The translations under genes and the position numbers were made by a program. The notes beneath the pieces are model-generated. The model made no database searches. It saw only the letters and a list, made by a program, of their open reading frames with translations, and was not told where the DNA came from. From assembly GCF_040207125.1 (NCBI RefSeq), contig NZ_CP157940.1, positions 620,001 to 684,000 of the forward strand: DNA of 64,000 bases, given 5' to 3'. This document shows, piece after piece, positions 25,466 through 35,392 of the stretch (positions are counted from its first letter, which is position 1; the number at the start of each line of letters is the position of its first letter). Source of the stretch: Lacrimispora sp. BS-2 (GTDB lineage: Bacteria; Bacillota; Clostridia; Lachnospirales; Lachnospiraceae).

Positions 25466-26752
25466 ATGGGGAAAGAAAAAAAAACCGGAAAAGTTATAAC
25501 CCTTATTTTGATGATGTTGTCGTTGAACACGATTTATGTTTTGCCATATCTGATGTATACATATTATGCACCGCTTCAGGAAGCAATGGGGCTGGTCGGA
25601 AGGGATGCGGATTATGGTAAATTGTTGAATGTGTATGGCATTGCCAATATTATTCTTTATATTCCCGGAGGGATGATTGCGGATAAGTTTGATGCAAAAA
25701 AGCTTTTGATTTTTTCCATGATAGGAACAGGAGCCCTTGGATTATGGGAAGCAACATGGCCAAGCTACACAATACTGATGATCATCCATGTTGCATGGGC
25801 ATTTACGACAGTACTGACTTACTGGTCGGCATCGATTAAATGTATCAACGTGATTGCTGGGGCAGATGAGCAGGGGAGTATGTATGGCTCACTGGAAGCA
25901 GGGCGCGGGATTGTAGGTATTATTCTTACGACCATTTTTGTAGGCATATTTACAAAATTTTCAGCCGATAGTTCAAAGGCAATGAGTTATGTAGTTATCA
26001 CCTGCAGCGTGGTTATGATTCTGGTTGGTATTGCAATGGTTTTCCTGATGCCTGTAACAAATGTTGAGGGCGCTACAAATAAAGGATTGCTTGACAGTGT
26101 CAAAGCAATGGGCCAGGCGCTTAGGAGGCCGGTTACCTATTTGCTTTCCGGAATGATTTTTGGCGCTTGTATTGCACAGGCAGGAATCTCTTATCTGGCG
26201 CCATATCTGGCGAATGTATGTGGTATGGATCAGAATATGACCGTTATTTTTGCGAATTATAACCGGACAATCTGTACGTTAATCGGTGCTTCAATCGCAG
26301 CGTTTGCCGCGAAAAAGATGGGACGCTCAAGTAAGTTTATGATTTATGCGGGATTTGGTTCTATAGTCAGTTACGTATTGCTGGTGCTGATACCAGGATC
26401 TGCGGCAATGATGTTTCCGATTCTGGTTATTATGGTTTTCTCTACCTTGTGCTATCCGGTATTCCGCGCATTATACTATGCAGTTGTGGATGAACTTGGA
26501 ACACAGAAAAATGTGGTGGGAAGTGTTATCGGAATTGCATCTATTTTGGGATTCCTTCCGGATACCTTTTACACTTCCATGTGCGGTGCAAGATTAGAGG
26601 CAGACCCGGTTGGCGGATACAAATTCGTATTTATTACTTGTATGGCGGCTATGGCCCTCGGTTTAATCTGTGCCTTTATCAGTGACCGTAAAATTTTAAA
26701 ATACAGGGAAACGGATGAGTACAAAGCTTCGATAAAGCAGGCAGATATGTAA
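25466..26752 (+). CDS. MFS transporter
   Basis: A 428-residue membrane protein with about 12 helices and the MFS A-motif-like loop GGMIADKFDAKKLL between helices 2 and 3. The topology and DAKK loop suggest an organic-anion or sugar-phosphate-type carrier, but the substrate is unknown. It lies about 100 bases after the symporter and is the last intact gene of the plus-strand arm. Its last 77 codons and downstream DNA are partly repeated at 29486-29771. It may export a product (for example gamma-butyrobetaine) or import a second substrate. Confidence 0.88.
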   Translation: MGKEKKTGKVITLILMMLSLNTIYVLPYLMYTYYAPLQEAMGLVGRDADYGKLLNVYGIANIILYIPGGMIADKFDAKKLLIFSMIGTGALGLWEATWPSYTILMIIHVAWAFTTVLTYWSASIKCINVIAGADEQGSMYGSLEAGRGIVGIILTTIFVGIFTKFSADSSKAMSYVVITCSVVMILVGIAMVFLMPVTNVEGATNKGLLDSVKAMGQALRRPVTYLLSGMIFGACIAQAGISYLAPYLANVCGMDQNMTVIFANYNRTICTLIGASIAAFAAKKMGRSSKFMIYAGFGSIVSYVLLVLIPGSAAMMFPILVIMVFSTLCYPVFRALYYAVVDELGTQKNVVGSVIGIASILGFLPDTFYTSMCGARLEADPVGGYKFVFITCMAAMALGLICAFISDRKILKYRETDEYKASIKQADM

Positions 26753-26920
26753 AATCCCGGAACGGGGAAAGGCGGCACCTTGATAGAAAATAGCGGGCAG
26801 TACTTTTGTTTTATATTATAGGAAATTATGCTATTTACATAAGAGGAATAGTTTAGTATAATTCAGACAAATGCAAATTTTTCAGAGAAGAGACCGATAC
26901 CTACTGCATGATGCAATGAT
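26675..26920 (+). repeat. Direct repeat copy A: MFS 3' end plus downstream region
   Basis: This stretch contains the end of the MFS gene and the leader of the LacI-type gene. It is repeated with divergence at 29519-29771: the same order of TTTATCAGTGACCG, AAAATACAG, AAGCAGGCAGATATGTAAAA, CACCTTGATAGAAA, TTTGTTTTATATTAT, and the AGAGGAATAGTT block. The two copies bracket the regulator and esterase genes. Confidence 0.8.
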
Positions 26921-26935
26921 AAGGAGAATGTTTTT

Positions 26936-27977
26936 ATGCAAAGAATAACAATTAAAGATATTGCAGCAGAGGTAGGGGTTTCACATACCACAGTATCTTA
27001 TGTCCTAAATAATAATATAAATCAGAGAATATCAGATAAAACACGTGAAGCGGTGTTAGACGCAGCGAGGCGTTTGAAGTATATACCGAATGAAACTGCA
27101 CGTTCTCTTCGTAAGGACAGTACGGAATGTATCGCAGTGGCATTGGAAAAATCTGTGGCTCAGAGCCGGTTCGGCAGGCTGCTGCAGGGAATACGGGAAG
27201 AGCTTGGGGCAGAAGGATATGGTCTTATGCTGATGGATTTCCAGATGAAGAAAGAAAGCAAGTGTCCGGAGTATGTGGAAAGCGTGCTGCAGCGGCGGAC
27301 GGATGGGGGTTATTTTTATTTCTTCAGATGGTCTGCCGCCGGTCTGCAGCAGGATGATCGACAACTATAAAATTCCCTTTGTTGCCTGTGACTGCTGTCC
27401 TGATGAAGAGGGGCTGGCTTCTGTAAGCTTTGATTATGAAGATGGGGCTTTTGAAGTAGCATGTTGTCTTTTGGGAGAGGGCGCAAAGCGGATTCTGTAC
27501 TGGCAGCCGGGCGTAGACAGTCTGCAGGAGGAATATCGGTTATGCGGATTGAAAAAAGCCATGGAGTTGTATCCGGATGCTGAGCTTACCGTGTGCAAGG
27601 TCCCCGTTATGCAAGGTACATCTTCGAACGACCGGCATACGGCATTTGATGATATGTGCAAGCGCTCTCTTACCCAGAATGTTCTGCCAAGACTCAGAGT
27701 ATTTGAACAGAATGACGCTGTGATTTGTGGCTGGGGAGTGATGATAAAGTATTTATGTGCTGCTTTATATCAGAGAAAAGAATTAGAGATCAAGATTGCC
27801 GTGCTTTCTGATTCAGATGTTCCGGTGGTTCCTGGCATGAATATCATGGTCAGCAGACCGGAATATATACGAGGGGGGATGGAGAGTGCAAGACTGCTTC
27901 TTTCCCAGATTCATAAAGAACCCTACGAGAGCAGAATTGTAATTGCACCGACACCGCCTACTTATGTAAAAATATGA
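26936..27977 (+). pseudogene. LacI-family regulator, frameshifted
   Basis: The first part (26936-27304) has a complete LacI helix-turn-helix (ITIKDIAAEVGVSHTTVSYVLNN, hinge IPNETARSLR) and the start of the sugar-binding domain. The rest of the domain continues in another frame to 27977 (for example VIFISSDGLPP, DYEDGAFEVACCLL, MNIMVSRPEYIRGG). Removing one G from the run of five at 27305-27309 joins both parts into one protein of about 345 residues (TDGVIFISSDG). So either this strain carries a one-base insertion or the sequence has an error. It would be the natural regulator of the acyl-CoA arms upstream. ATG 26936 follows AAGGAG. Confidence 0.8.
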
Positions 27978-28002
27978 AACCTGAATGCAAATAACGAAAA
28001 GG

Positions 28003-28041
28003 AGTGCCGTACCTGTGATTTATATTCGCAGGTGCGGCATT
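28003..28041. terminator. Hairpin between the LacI-type gene and the convergent esterase
   Basis: Arms 28003-28015 (AGTGCCGTACCTG) and 28029-28041 pair over 13 bp with two G-T pairs, then TCTTTATAAATAT. It lies between two convergent genes and probably ends transcription from the left. Confidence 0.55.
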
Positions 28042-28085
28042 CTTTATAAATATATTCGGCAGGTGGTCATAGCCGGCGAGTTTTT

Positions 28086-29092
28086 TTATTCTTCTAAGAT
28101 GGAAGCATAAAATTCACCGCTATGCTTTAAACAGTCAAGGGCTTCGTCCATCATACGCCCGTAATGCATGAATGCATGCAGTACACCAGGAACCAGCTCA
28201 AATTCCGTGTGTACGCCATGGAGAGCTAATATGTTATGTAAGGCCTGAGAATCGCCTAAGAGTGGATCCAGGCTGCCACAGCATAAATAAACAGCAGGTA
28301 TTCCGTGGGTCAGGTCATTATTTAAGGTAGCAAAATATGGATTTTCTCCATCTAATGAGGGATTTTCCAGATAATAGCTGATGTAAGCAGACATATCACT
28401 TTTGCGCATACCGTCTAATGCGGTTCCGTTCAAACGCCAGGAAGGACCGTCCATCAGACCGTAGGAACCATAATAGAGCAGTAGTGCGCAGATATAATCG
28501 TTATCGCCAAATACGTCACGCAGGTAAAGCGTTGTCCCCAAAGCCAGATTTGCTCCGCCGGAGTCGCCGCCAATTGCCATCTTATCCGGAAGAATACCAT
28601 ATTTAGATCCATGCTCATGGAAATAACGGATGACGGCAGTGCATTCAAACAGGGGAACCGGGAATTTCGTTTCCGGAGCAAGATGATAATCCACACCGAT
28701 TACGGCACATTTGCTGGAAGCCATGACACTTCGCATCATGCGGTCGTGAGTATCAATACTTCCTACGGTAAATCCGCCGCCGTGAATGAATACTAAAGCA
28801 TGATGCTGTGGTTTATCATCAGGGTAATAAATGCGTACAGGGATGGGCCGATCGGACCTTCGACCGTTAATTCCACTGTTTTGCAGGGATTTGGCCCTCC
28901 CTCATTCCAAAAACGGCGTTCTTTTATATATTTCGTTCTCAATTCATCCCAAGAACAATTGGTATCAAAGGCATCGGCAGAGTGTTCTGCCTGATAATCA
29001 ATGACCTTCTTCATTCCCTCAGAAAGAAGTGGATATGGATCGGGCTTGTTTACTTCGTGGTCGATTTTGTATTCTGGCATGTAAAATTTCAT
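28086..29092 (-). pseudogene. Alpha/beta hydrolase (HSL-type esterase), frameshifted
   Basis: Read leftwards, the N-terminal part (29092 to about 28846) opens MKFYMPEYKIDHEV and runs to VEGPIGP. The homologous continuation PVRIYYPDDK...FIHGGGFTVGS, then GDSGGANLALG with the nucleophile Ser and PGVLHAFMHY with the catalytic His, is in another frame ending at 28086. One base is missing in the run near 28843-28849. Joined, it is a hormone-sensitive-lipase-like esterase of about 335 residues with the HGGG oxyanion motif and complete catalytic residues. Near a carnitine-type pathway it might hydrolyse acyl-carnitines or another ester; that is inference. Real mutation and sequencing error cannot be separated here. 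Confidence 0.78.
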
Positions 29093-29485
29093 TTAGTTTA
29101 CCTCCTGATCTGGGATTGGTTCTCGTTTCGTGCCGCGGATTGTACCATGCTCTTCTGAGCGGAAGGACGTATGTTAAATTGTAATAATAGTGAGAACTGC
29201 GCTGTAATATTACTGTCAGAGCGCATATATTATGACTAAACCTAAGGCTCAGTCAGTAATTCAAACCGATGATGACGGGGGATACTAGGAGCGCTTATTA
29301 TTCGGCTTTACGGCTTCATAATAATCAAATCCCTATTTTCAATTCTACATCAAATTCCTATTTTTTGAAACCGGAAATTCTATCTTTTTCTAATAAAATT
29401 TCCAACCCTGACAGAAAATTTTCCACTGACATGATTTGTGGGCTCCCGGGTTTTGGACCAGTCCTTCATTCTTTTCAGAAAAACG

Positions 29486-29596
29486 ATTCCTTGCGGACAC
29501 CTTTTACACTTCCATATCTTTATCAGTGACCGCAAGATTTTAAAATACAGAGAAACGGCTGAGTACAAAGCTTTGTTAAAGCAGGCAGATATGTAA
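29486..29596 (+). pseudogene. Remnant of a second MFS gene, 3' end only
   Basis: ATTCCTTGCGGACACCTTTT matches the MFS gene near 26551-26580, then jumps directly to the equivalent of 26675 (ATCAGTGACCGCAAGATT), losing 94 bases and the frame, and continues to the matching stop at 29594-29596 (GCAGGCAGATATGTAA). It is the tail of a former MFS copy with no upstream part left. Confidence 0.75.
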
Positions 29597-29771
29597 AAAG
29601 TCCTGAAATTAGGAACGGCGCCACCTTGATAGAAACTGGTGGGCGGTACTTTTGTTTTATATTATATGAAATTATGCTATTTACATAAGAGGAATAGTTC
29701 AGTATAATCAGACGAATGCAATTTTTTCAGAGGAGAAACCGATACCTGCTGCATGAGGCAAGTGCAATGAT
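29519..29771 (+). repeat. Direct repeat copy B
   Basis: Diverged second copy of 26675-26920, with several substitutions and small indels. It ends just before the MBL-fold gene. The similarity continues through the non-coding leader, so the duplication copied a segment of DNA and not only a gene. Confidence 0.8.
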
Positions 29772-29839
29772 ATGTAATTTAAGAAATCGGAATCCAGTTT
29801 AGTCGTTGTAACATTAATTTAAAGGCTGTGGTGATAGTT

Positions 29840-30588
29840 ATGTTATTTAGACAAATAAGACATGCAACATGCATAATAGAATTTGAGAGAATACGTTTCC
29901 TAGTAGATCCTATATTGTATAAAAGGAATACATTAGACCCTGTTAAGGGTGGGGTGAACATCAAGAATCCTTTAGTTGATATTAATGTACCAGAAGAGAT
30001 TTTAAAGAATATAGATGTGATACTTTTGACCCATACCCATCGTGACCATTTTGATCCGAGTATAATTGCGTTTTGGGGCAAAATATTCCAATTGTGTGTA
30101 GCAGTGAATACGAAAAACAATTACTGGAGTCAGGTTTCAGTCAGTTATATTTAATAACGGACAAAATACAATTCAACAATATTGAAATCATTTTGGTTAA
30201 AGGGCAGTATGGAACGGGTATTGTAGGAAAAATGATGGGCAATTCTCATGGATTTATATTGAAAAATCAAAAAAAGGGTGTGGTCTATATTACGGGCGAT
30301 AAGGTCTGGTGCAAATGCGTTGATAAAGCAATGGAGCAATATAATCCTAATTATGTCATTGCTTTTGCAGGTTCGGCTATGATAAATAATAAACATATCA
30401 CGCTAGATGCAAATGACCTAAATAAAATATTGAGTAAAAATGCGGCCACCAAAGTTATCGCTATTCACATGGAAGCCTGGAACCATTGTCTGCTTACACG
30501 CTCTAATTTAAAAGAAGCGATTGACAATGATAATTTGTTTATACCTGATGATGGTGAGGTCATAACATTAGAAGATATATATAATTGA
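29840..30588 (+). pseudogene. MBL-fold hydrolase (UlaG-like), frameshifted
   Basis: The first frame opens MLFRQIRHATCIIEFERIRFLVDP and contains the metal-site motif THTHRDHFDP, then loses homology at about 30073. The following frame (to 30588) continues with NIPIVCSSEYEK, GDKVWCKCVDKA, AFAGSAM and AIHMEAWNHC. Adding one T to the run at 30070-30073 joins them (AFLGQNIPIV) into about 250 residues, the size of UlaG/RomA-type metallohydrolases. Substrate unknown. It is one of a group of frameshifted genes in this region. Confidence 0.75.
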
Positions 30589-30854
30589 TTTTACCCCACT
30601 TGTGACTGAAAGGAACCCTTTTGCTATGTAGTATAAAATTTCCGTCCAGGGGAACGTTGAACCCGTTTGTCTGCTTTCCAGGAAACCTTGATGTAGTGCA
30701 GGTTATGAGGACTATCTTGCAATTATGTACCTGTGTTATTTTAATATATTTTTGTCAAATATCCTAATGTACATTGCAGAGGATGAAAATACGAAAGTTG
30801 CATTAGATAATCTCTATGATATCAACGGTGACAAAAAAATGGAGGAATTCGAAC

Positions 30855-31751
30855 ATGGAAAGAGATTGGGATAAAAATAGTAATGAGTTAAAGGCGCTGC
30901 GAGAACAGTCTCAAGATATGCGCCTGGAATATTATTTTAAAGCGGCGGCGCAGCCCAATGGTCCGAGTGCTGAGAAATTGCGTGAAATGCTGGATATAAC
31001 TGAAGAAGATGGGCGTGAATATCAGATCAGGAAAGAAAAAGAAGTCAATATGAAGCCAGTAAAAAAGCGTGACTGCGTCGTTCGTGAAGTCGTGAAACCA
31101 CTGTTAAAAGCCTCGGGGTTTAAAACCAGGCGGCAAGACTGGTGGAAGGAGTTGGAGGATTCCTGGCTGTTGATTCATATGCAGTATTCGCAGTGGAACA
31201 GCAGTTTAACAGGTGCTTGCTTTGGTTTTTATATCAGCGTTACTGCGAAAGCTGATATCAGAACGGAAATAGCAGAGCAGTGGATCTATAATCGGGTCGA
31301 GGATTTAAACCAGTTTGATTTTCTACCCCATTGGGGGCTGCTTTCACCCTATTGCAGTGGCGATATGTATAAGATTGACGGGTATCAGAATTATTTGCCG
31401 ACTGATGAACCAGTTAAGAACATATTGGCTCAGATTAGGGGGGATTTCGAAGACTATGTGATTCCTGCACTTTTAGATGTACATAATATCGATGAATGGA
31501 AATTGCTGTACCAAAGGAAAAAGAATCGTTATGCGCAGAAGGAAAATTATATTCTGAGATTTTTTAGTATAGCAATTTTGATGCAGTCAGCAGTGGAATG
31601 GCCGCGATGGCAGGAGAAATACGGTTTGACTCAGGAGGATATTCTGGCGCACTTAGACTGGCTTGCTATTATGGAACAGCATTCGGCATTTCCGGATGGC
31701 GATATGAGGTCGCGGATCGTCCGCTATTTTACGCCAGCAGATAGTGATTAA
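30855..31751 (+). CDS. DUF4304-type protein
   Basis: 298 residues, soluble. A short N-terminal helical part (about 1-60) precedes a domain with the pattern of DUF4304: PLLKASGFKTRRQDWWKELEDSWLLIHMQYSQWNSS (about 80-115), then the FGFYISV strand and the DEPVKNILAQI stretch. The family has no assigned activity; it occurs with small accessory and immunity genes. ATG 30855 has GGAGG 9 bases upstream; ATG or TTG further back are not supported. No operon partner is obvious. Confidence 0.7.
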   Translation: MERDWDKNSNELKALREQSQDMRLEYYFKAAAQPNGPSAEKLREMLDITEEDGREYQIRKEKEVNMKPVKKRDCVVREVVKPLLKASGFKTRRQDWWKELEDSWLLIHMQYSQWNSSLTGACFGFYISVTAKADIRTEIAEQWIYNRVEDLNQFDFLPHWGLLSPYCSGDMYKIDGYQNYLPTDEPVKNILAQIRGDFEDYVIPALLDVHNIDEWKLLYQRKKNRYAQKENYILRFFSIAILMQSAVEWPRWQEKYGLTQEDILAHLDWLAIMEQHSAFPDGDMRSRIVRYFTPADSD

Positions 31752-31871
31752 TGTTTAAACACGAAATGCTGCTTGATTTGGTTAATTGACGGCTGTATGG
31801 AAGGGAGATATTTGAATTTTTTTGATTGAGTGGTAATTTGGAAGTTTTATATTTTCGGGAGGTGGGTATTA

Positions 31872-32261
31872 ATGAATAACGATAGGGGCTTTTTGAAATT
31901 TGATTTTTGTTTTTCATTGGTCCTTGCTTTTGTGGAATGTGCAGTCATCACTGCACTTATGTATGCCGGTTTTAATGGCTTTGGTGGAGTGGCTATGGAG
32001 TATACAAAGAACGGGGAGGCCGCCGTTACTGCGATGCTAACCTCTACTATCTCCAGACCTAAAAAGGTCGATGACTTCACTGCTGATAGACATTATAAGA
32101 GGTTTTGGCTGGGTCGACTATCCTATCAGTTAAATCTTATATTAAAAAAGGCAGAAATAATGAGCATTCGTTCCTGCAGGCGATTTAAAACAAAGCTACT
32201 GGGAAATTATATAACATGTAGATTAGCAAAAATTTGTAGTACATATATTTGTATTTTTTAG
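31872..32261 (+). CDS. Hypothetical membrane protein, possibly degenerate
   Basis: 129 residues from ATG 31872 (GGAGGTGGG upstream). One clear membrane helix (residues about 9-35), then a basic, unstructured tail with no recognisable domain. The tail (after about residue 60) has unusual composition and may be read-through into non-coding DNA, so the original gene may have been longer and altered. Not recognised. Confidence 0.4.
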   Translation: MNNDRGFLKFDFCFSLVLAFVECAVITALMYAGFNGFGGVAMEYTKNGEAAVTAMLTSTISRPKKVDDFTADRHYKRFWLGRLSYQLNLILKKAEIMSIRSCRRFKTKLLGNYITCRLAKICSTYICIF

Positions 32262-32604
32262 GGTGTGAGTAAAATGAAAAACAAAAACAAGATTACAGCA
32301 GTCTGTTGAAATATAAATTATTGCCGTTACATTATCAACATAACGCGAAGCAGAAAAAAACAATTTACAAAGAGAAATGATTAGTAGGAACTTTATTTAA
32401 TGGTGGATCACATCAAACAACTACTATTCCGATGCGCCCATTCAGTATAAGCTTTATGGGATGCTTGCAGAAATAAAAGACAAAGAAGTTGAAAATTTCT
32501 TTATAGATTATCTTATAGAGGACGATAAAGAGCATCTAGAGATTAAGAAGAATATCGATAAGTGTTTTTCGACATGACCATATATGGACTTTGTGAGGTG
32601 AAAA
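32262..32604. other. Gap with a 3' gene fragment
   Basis: The frame 32401-32577 is open behind a stop at 32398 and ends LEIKKNIDKCFST. It has no start other than ATG 32461 inside it, without a ribosome binding site. It looks like the tail of a lost gene; 38 residues from ATG 32461 is the most that could be translated. The remaining DNA is AT-rich and empty. Confidence 0.4.
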
Positions 32605-33279
32605 ATGAAATATAAATGCCCGTGTTGCGGCTGCTATACTTTTGATAATAAACCAGATGGCAGCTATGACATTTGTCAAGTCTGTTTCTGGGAAGATGAT
32701 CCGATTCAGTTGGAAGATCCAACCTGTGAAGGCGGAGCCAATAAGGTCAGCTTAATCCAAGCACAAAAGAATTATAAAAAATTTGGTGCATGTGAGCGTG
32801 AAATGATTCCGCATGTAAGAAAGCCGACTGAGAATGAGTATTTAATCAAATACTTCTATGAAGAACTGATAATGTCATTAATAACAATGTCATTACCAGC
32901 CGAAGAGCAAAATGATATGATAGGAATAGGATGCACAGGCGACGAGATTCTCCAAGACTTTAGCAATTCCTACATTGATAGGAAGCAGTTTTATTTAGAT
33001 AACAATGTATTTGACGATAAGCGAATACAGATATTAGACGAATTTGATAGATTCCTTAACAAGTATGATGGGCATGATGAGAATTTTTATTGGGATATCG
33101 AGCAATTAAAGAGTAATCCACTTTGGGAAGAATTAAGGGTACAAGCTAAAATAGTTATATCCCAGGTATTTGGTATGATTTACAGGATTGAAATAGAAAG
33201 AAAGAACGAATTGGTTGACGGTAAACTCATAGAGCATACCAGGCGGAAACTGATAGAAGTAAAGGATGAAGTCCCTTGA
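32605..33279 (+). CDS. CPCC-family cysteine-rich protein
   Basis: 224 residues. The N-terminus is the CPCC domain: KYKCPCCGCYTFD, YDICQVCFWEDDPIQ, then GGANKVSLIQAQKNY, a pattern of two CxxC pairs that should bind zinc. The rest (about 90-224) is acidic and helical with no known domain. CPCC proteins are frequent in accessory and polymorphic-toxin immunity neighbourhoods; a direct function is not established. ATG 32605 follows GAGGTG. The next gene starts 62 bases on. Confidence 0.8.
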   Translation: MKYKCPCCGCYTFDNKPDGSYDICQVCFWEDDPIQLEDPTCEGGANKVSLIQAQKNYKKFGACEREMIPHVRKPTENEYLIKYFYEELIMSLITMSLPAEEQNDMIGIGCTGDEILQDFSNSYIDRKQFYLDNNVFDDKRIQILDEFDRFLNKYDGHDENFYWDIEQLKSNPLWEELRVQAKIVISQVFGMIYRIEIERKNELVDGKLIEHTRRKLIEVKDEVP

Positions 33280-33341
33280 CAGTTTTGGCTAAACATCAGA
33301 TAAGACATAAAATTAAACAATACAGATTAATAGGAGAGCTT

Positions 33342-34757
33342 ATGCAATTTAAAGATTTAGATATTATGCCTGATATCATAAAGGCATTGGAAAAAGAAAG
33401 TTACGATATTCCTACACCGATACAGGAAGAGGCAATACCTGTTATATTAAGCGGCAGGGATTTACTTGGTTGTGCCCAGACTGGTACCGGAAAAACAGCA
33501 GCATTTGCCATACCAACGATTCAGTTGCTCAGCGAAGAAAAAGTGCCTCATCGGGCAAAACAAAATATAAGGGCTCTAATCGTAACGCCAACTAGAGAGC
33601 TGGCTCTACAAATTTATGAAAGTTTTAACACCTATGGGAAATTTACTGATTTAAAATGTTGTGTAGTCTTTGGGGGAGTATCTCAAAAGCCGCAGGAGGA
33701 AAATTTAAAGCAAAAGGTAGATATACTTGTGGCAACACCAGGAAGACTACTGGCTTTAATTGATCAAAAAATTATAAATATAGAACATATTAAAATATTT
33801 ATATTGGACGAAGCTGACCGTATGCTGGATATGGGATTTATTCATGATGTTAGAAAGATCATTGCTAAAACACCTTTAAAAAAGCAAACATTACTTTTCT
33901 CGGCTACGATGCCGCCAGACATCGCCAAGCTGGCGAGTACGATTCTGAAGACTCCTGCGAAAATAGAAATCACTCCGGTATCATCAACAGTGGATACCAT
34001 TGATCAGTATCTGTACTTTGTTGATAAAAGTAATAAAAAGGATTTGCTTCTGCACATTCTAAAAGATAAGAACATAGTTTCAGCACTGGTATTTATTCGT
34101 ACCAAGCATGGGGCGGATCGACTTATTAAGCAATTATCAAAGAATAACGTAATTGCCCAGGCAATCCATGGTGATAAATCACAAGGAGCACGTCAGAAGG
34201 CATTAAACAATTTTAAAAACAAAACATTGCGAATATTGCTTGCAACAGATATCGCGGCAAGAGGAATAGACATAGATGAACTGACCCATGTTATTAATTA
34301 TGACCTGCCAGATACACCAGAGACGTATGTACATCGTATTGGTCGAACAGGCAGGGCAGGACTTGGCGGAACAGCAATATCTTTCTGCGATTTTGATGAA
34401 AAGGGACAACTAAATGATATTGAAAAGTTGATTGGGAAGAAATTAACAGAAATAAAAGATCATCCCTACCCATTAAAGAACAACTTTCCGGCGATAAAGG
34501 CTGTGCAGCCAAGAAGAGATACAGCAAAAACAGCGAAATCTCAAGCCAAACATCCGAAGAAAGCAATTTTAAGGTCAAAAACATCACCTCAAACTACCTT
34601 ACAAAAATCGAGTGTATCATCTAAGAGAGAGTCATTGCATACAGCTTCCATAGATGGCATTTCATCAACAAAGAAAAAGTATCGAATGACAGCAGATGGA
34701 ACATTGAAAGAAAAACGGAGTTTTAATAAAATCTCAATGAAGGACAAAAAACGGTAA
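33342..34757 (+). CDS. DEAD-box RNA helicase (RhlE/CshA-like)
   Basis: 471 residues. Helicase core complete: Q motif YDIPTPIQEEAIP, motif I AQTGTGKT, Ia PTRELALQ, II DEAD ([12 protein letters not shown]), III SAT, IV LVFIRTK, V ATDIAARGID, VI HRIGRTGRAG. The C-terminal tail (about 390-471) is rich in Lys, Ser, Thr and Arg and unfolded, typical of an RNA-binding extension. It remodels structured RNA, for instance in cold growth or ribosome assembly. Start ATG 33342 (AGGAGAGC upstream); the longer frame from 33276 overlaps the previous gene and is not supported. A second helicase of a different class is at 45.9 kb. Confidence 0.92.
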   Translation: MQFKDLDIMPDIIKALEKESYDIPTPIQEEAIPVILSGRDLLGCAQTGTGKTAAFAIPTIQLLSEEKVPHRAKQNIRALIVTPTRELALQIYESFNTYGKFTDLKCCVVFGGVSQKPQEENLKQKVDILVATPGRLLALIDQKIINIEHIKIFILDEADRMLDMGFIHDVRKIIAKTPLKKQTLLFSATMPPDIAKLASTILKTPAKIEITPVSSTVDTIDQYLYFVDKSNKKDLLLHILKDKNIVSALVFIRTKHGADRLIKQLSKNNVIAQAIHGDKSQGARQKALNNFKNKTLRILLATDIAARGIDIDELTHVINYDLPDTPETYVHRIGRTGRAGLGGTAISFCDFDEKGQLNDIEKLIGKKLTEIKDHPYPLKNNFPAIKAVQPRRDTAKTAKSQAKHPKKAILRSKTSPQTTLQKSSVSSKRESLHTASIDGISSTKKKYRMTADGTLKEKRSFNKISMKDKKR

Positions 34758-34950
34758 ATTTTGACTTGCTGCCAAGGGACCACCAGATCCCGACGGTATC
34801 ATTATTATCGGCTCAAGTCCTGTAGAGATGATTTGTCTGCTTGAATATGGTAAAAGAATTGAAAAACAGATAGTAATATATTTCAAAAGAGCATTGTGTG
34901 ACAAGCGGTCAGATTATATCTGTGCTATTCTTTTATCCAGGAGGTGTAAT

Positions 34951-35315
34951 ATGCATGGGAAGCAATACAAAATTCATTGAATTATATTGAAGACCATTTG
35001 TCAGAAAATATAAAGATGGAAGCTCTTGCAAATGTAGCGTCATTATCACCGTATTATTATCAGCGCTTGTTTGGGCGTTTAGTGAAAAAATCAGTAAATG
35101 AATATGTGAGGCTGCGCAGGCTGGCAAAAGCTTCAGAAGTTCTTAAATGCAAGAAAAAGCGAATCATTGATGTGACAATTGATTATGGATTTTCAGATCA
35201 TGCCAACTTTACTCGTACATTTAAAGATGCATATAGCATTACGCCAGATGAATATCGTGCTTGTCCTGTTATGCTCAATCCCATCAGTCGCACCAGTCAC
35301 ACAGTATATAAATGA
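34951..35315 (+). pseudogene. AraC-family regulator, truncated and probably frameshifted at the start
   Basis: A perfect AGGAGGTG sits 9 bases before ATG 34951, but that frame stops after a few codons. The helix-turn-helix homology (NYIEDHLSENIKMEALANVASLSPYYYQRLF ... ANFTRTFKDAYSITPDEYR) is in a different frame starting near 34956. One missing base just after the ATG would restore a normal N-terminus. The C-terminal effector domain present in relatives, such as the gene at 36734, is absent, as the frame ends at 35315. Likely a dead gene. Confidence 0.7.
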
Positions 35316-35392
35316 AATAGAGTATCTGCTGGCTTCTTCGGACCTCCTGAAGTTCAAGCCAGTAAAGATTTTGAATTTGATAAGGATGTGAT

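Larger units (their letters stand above)
29103..29839. other. Gene-poor gap carrying an MFS remnant
   Basis: About 740 bases without an intact gene. 29103-29485 holds nothing I recognise. From 29486 the DNA repeats the MFS 3' end and the following leader (see the repeat and pseudogene entries). The frames here are interrupted on both strands. Confidence 0.6.

Noticed and set aside
34793-34950. Possible gene in the gap after the RhlE-like helicase
   Set aside because: A short stretch (GPPDPDGIIIIGSSPVEMI) is open after the helicase stop but has no start and soon ends; probably a remnant.
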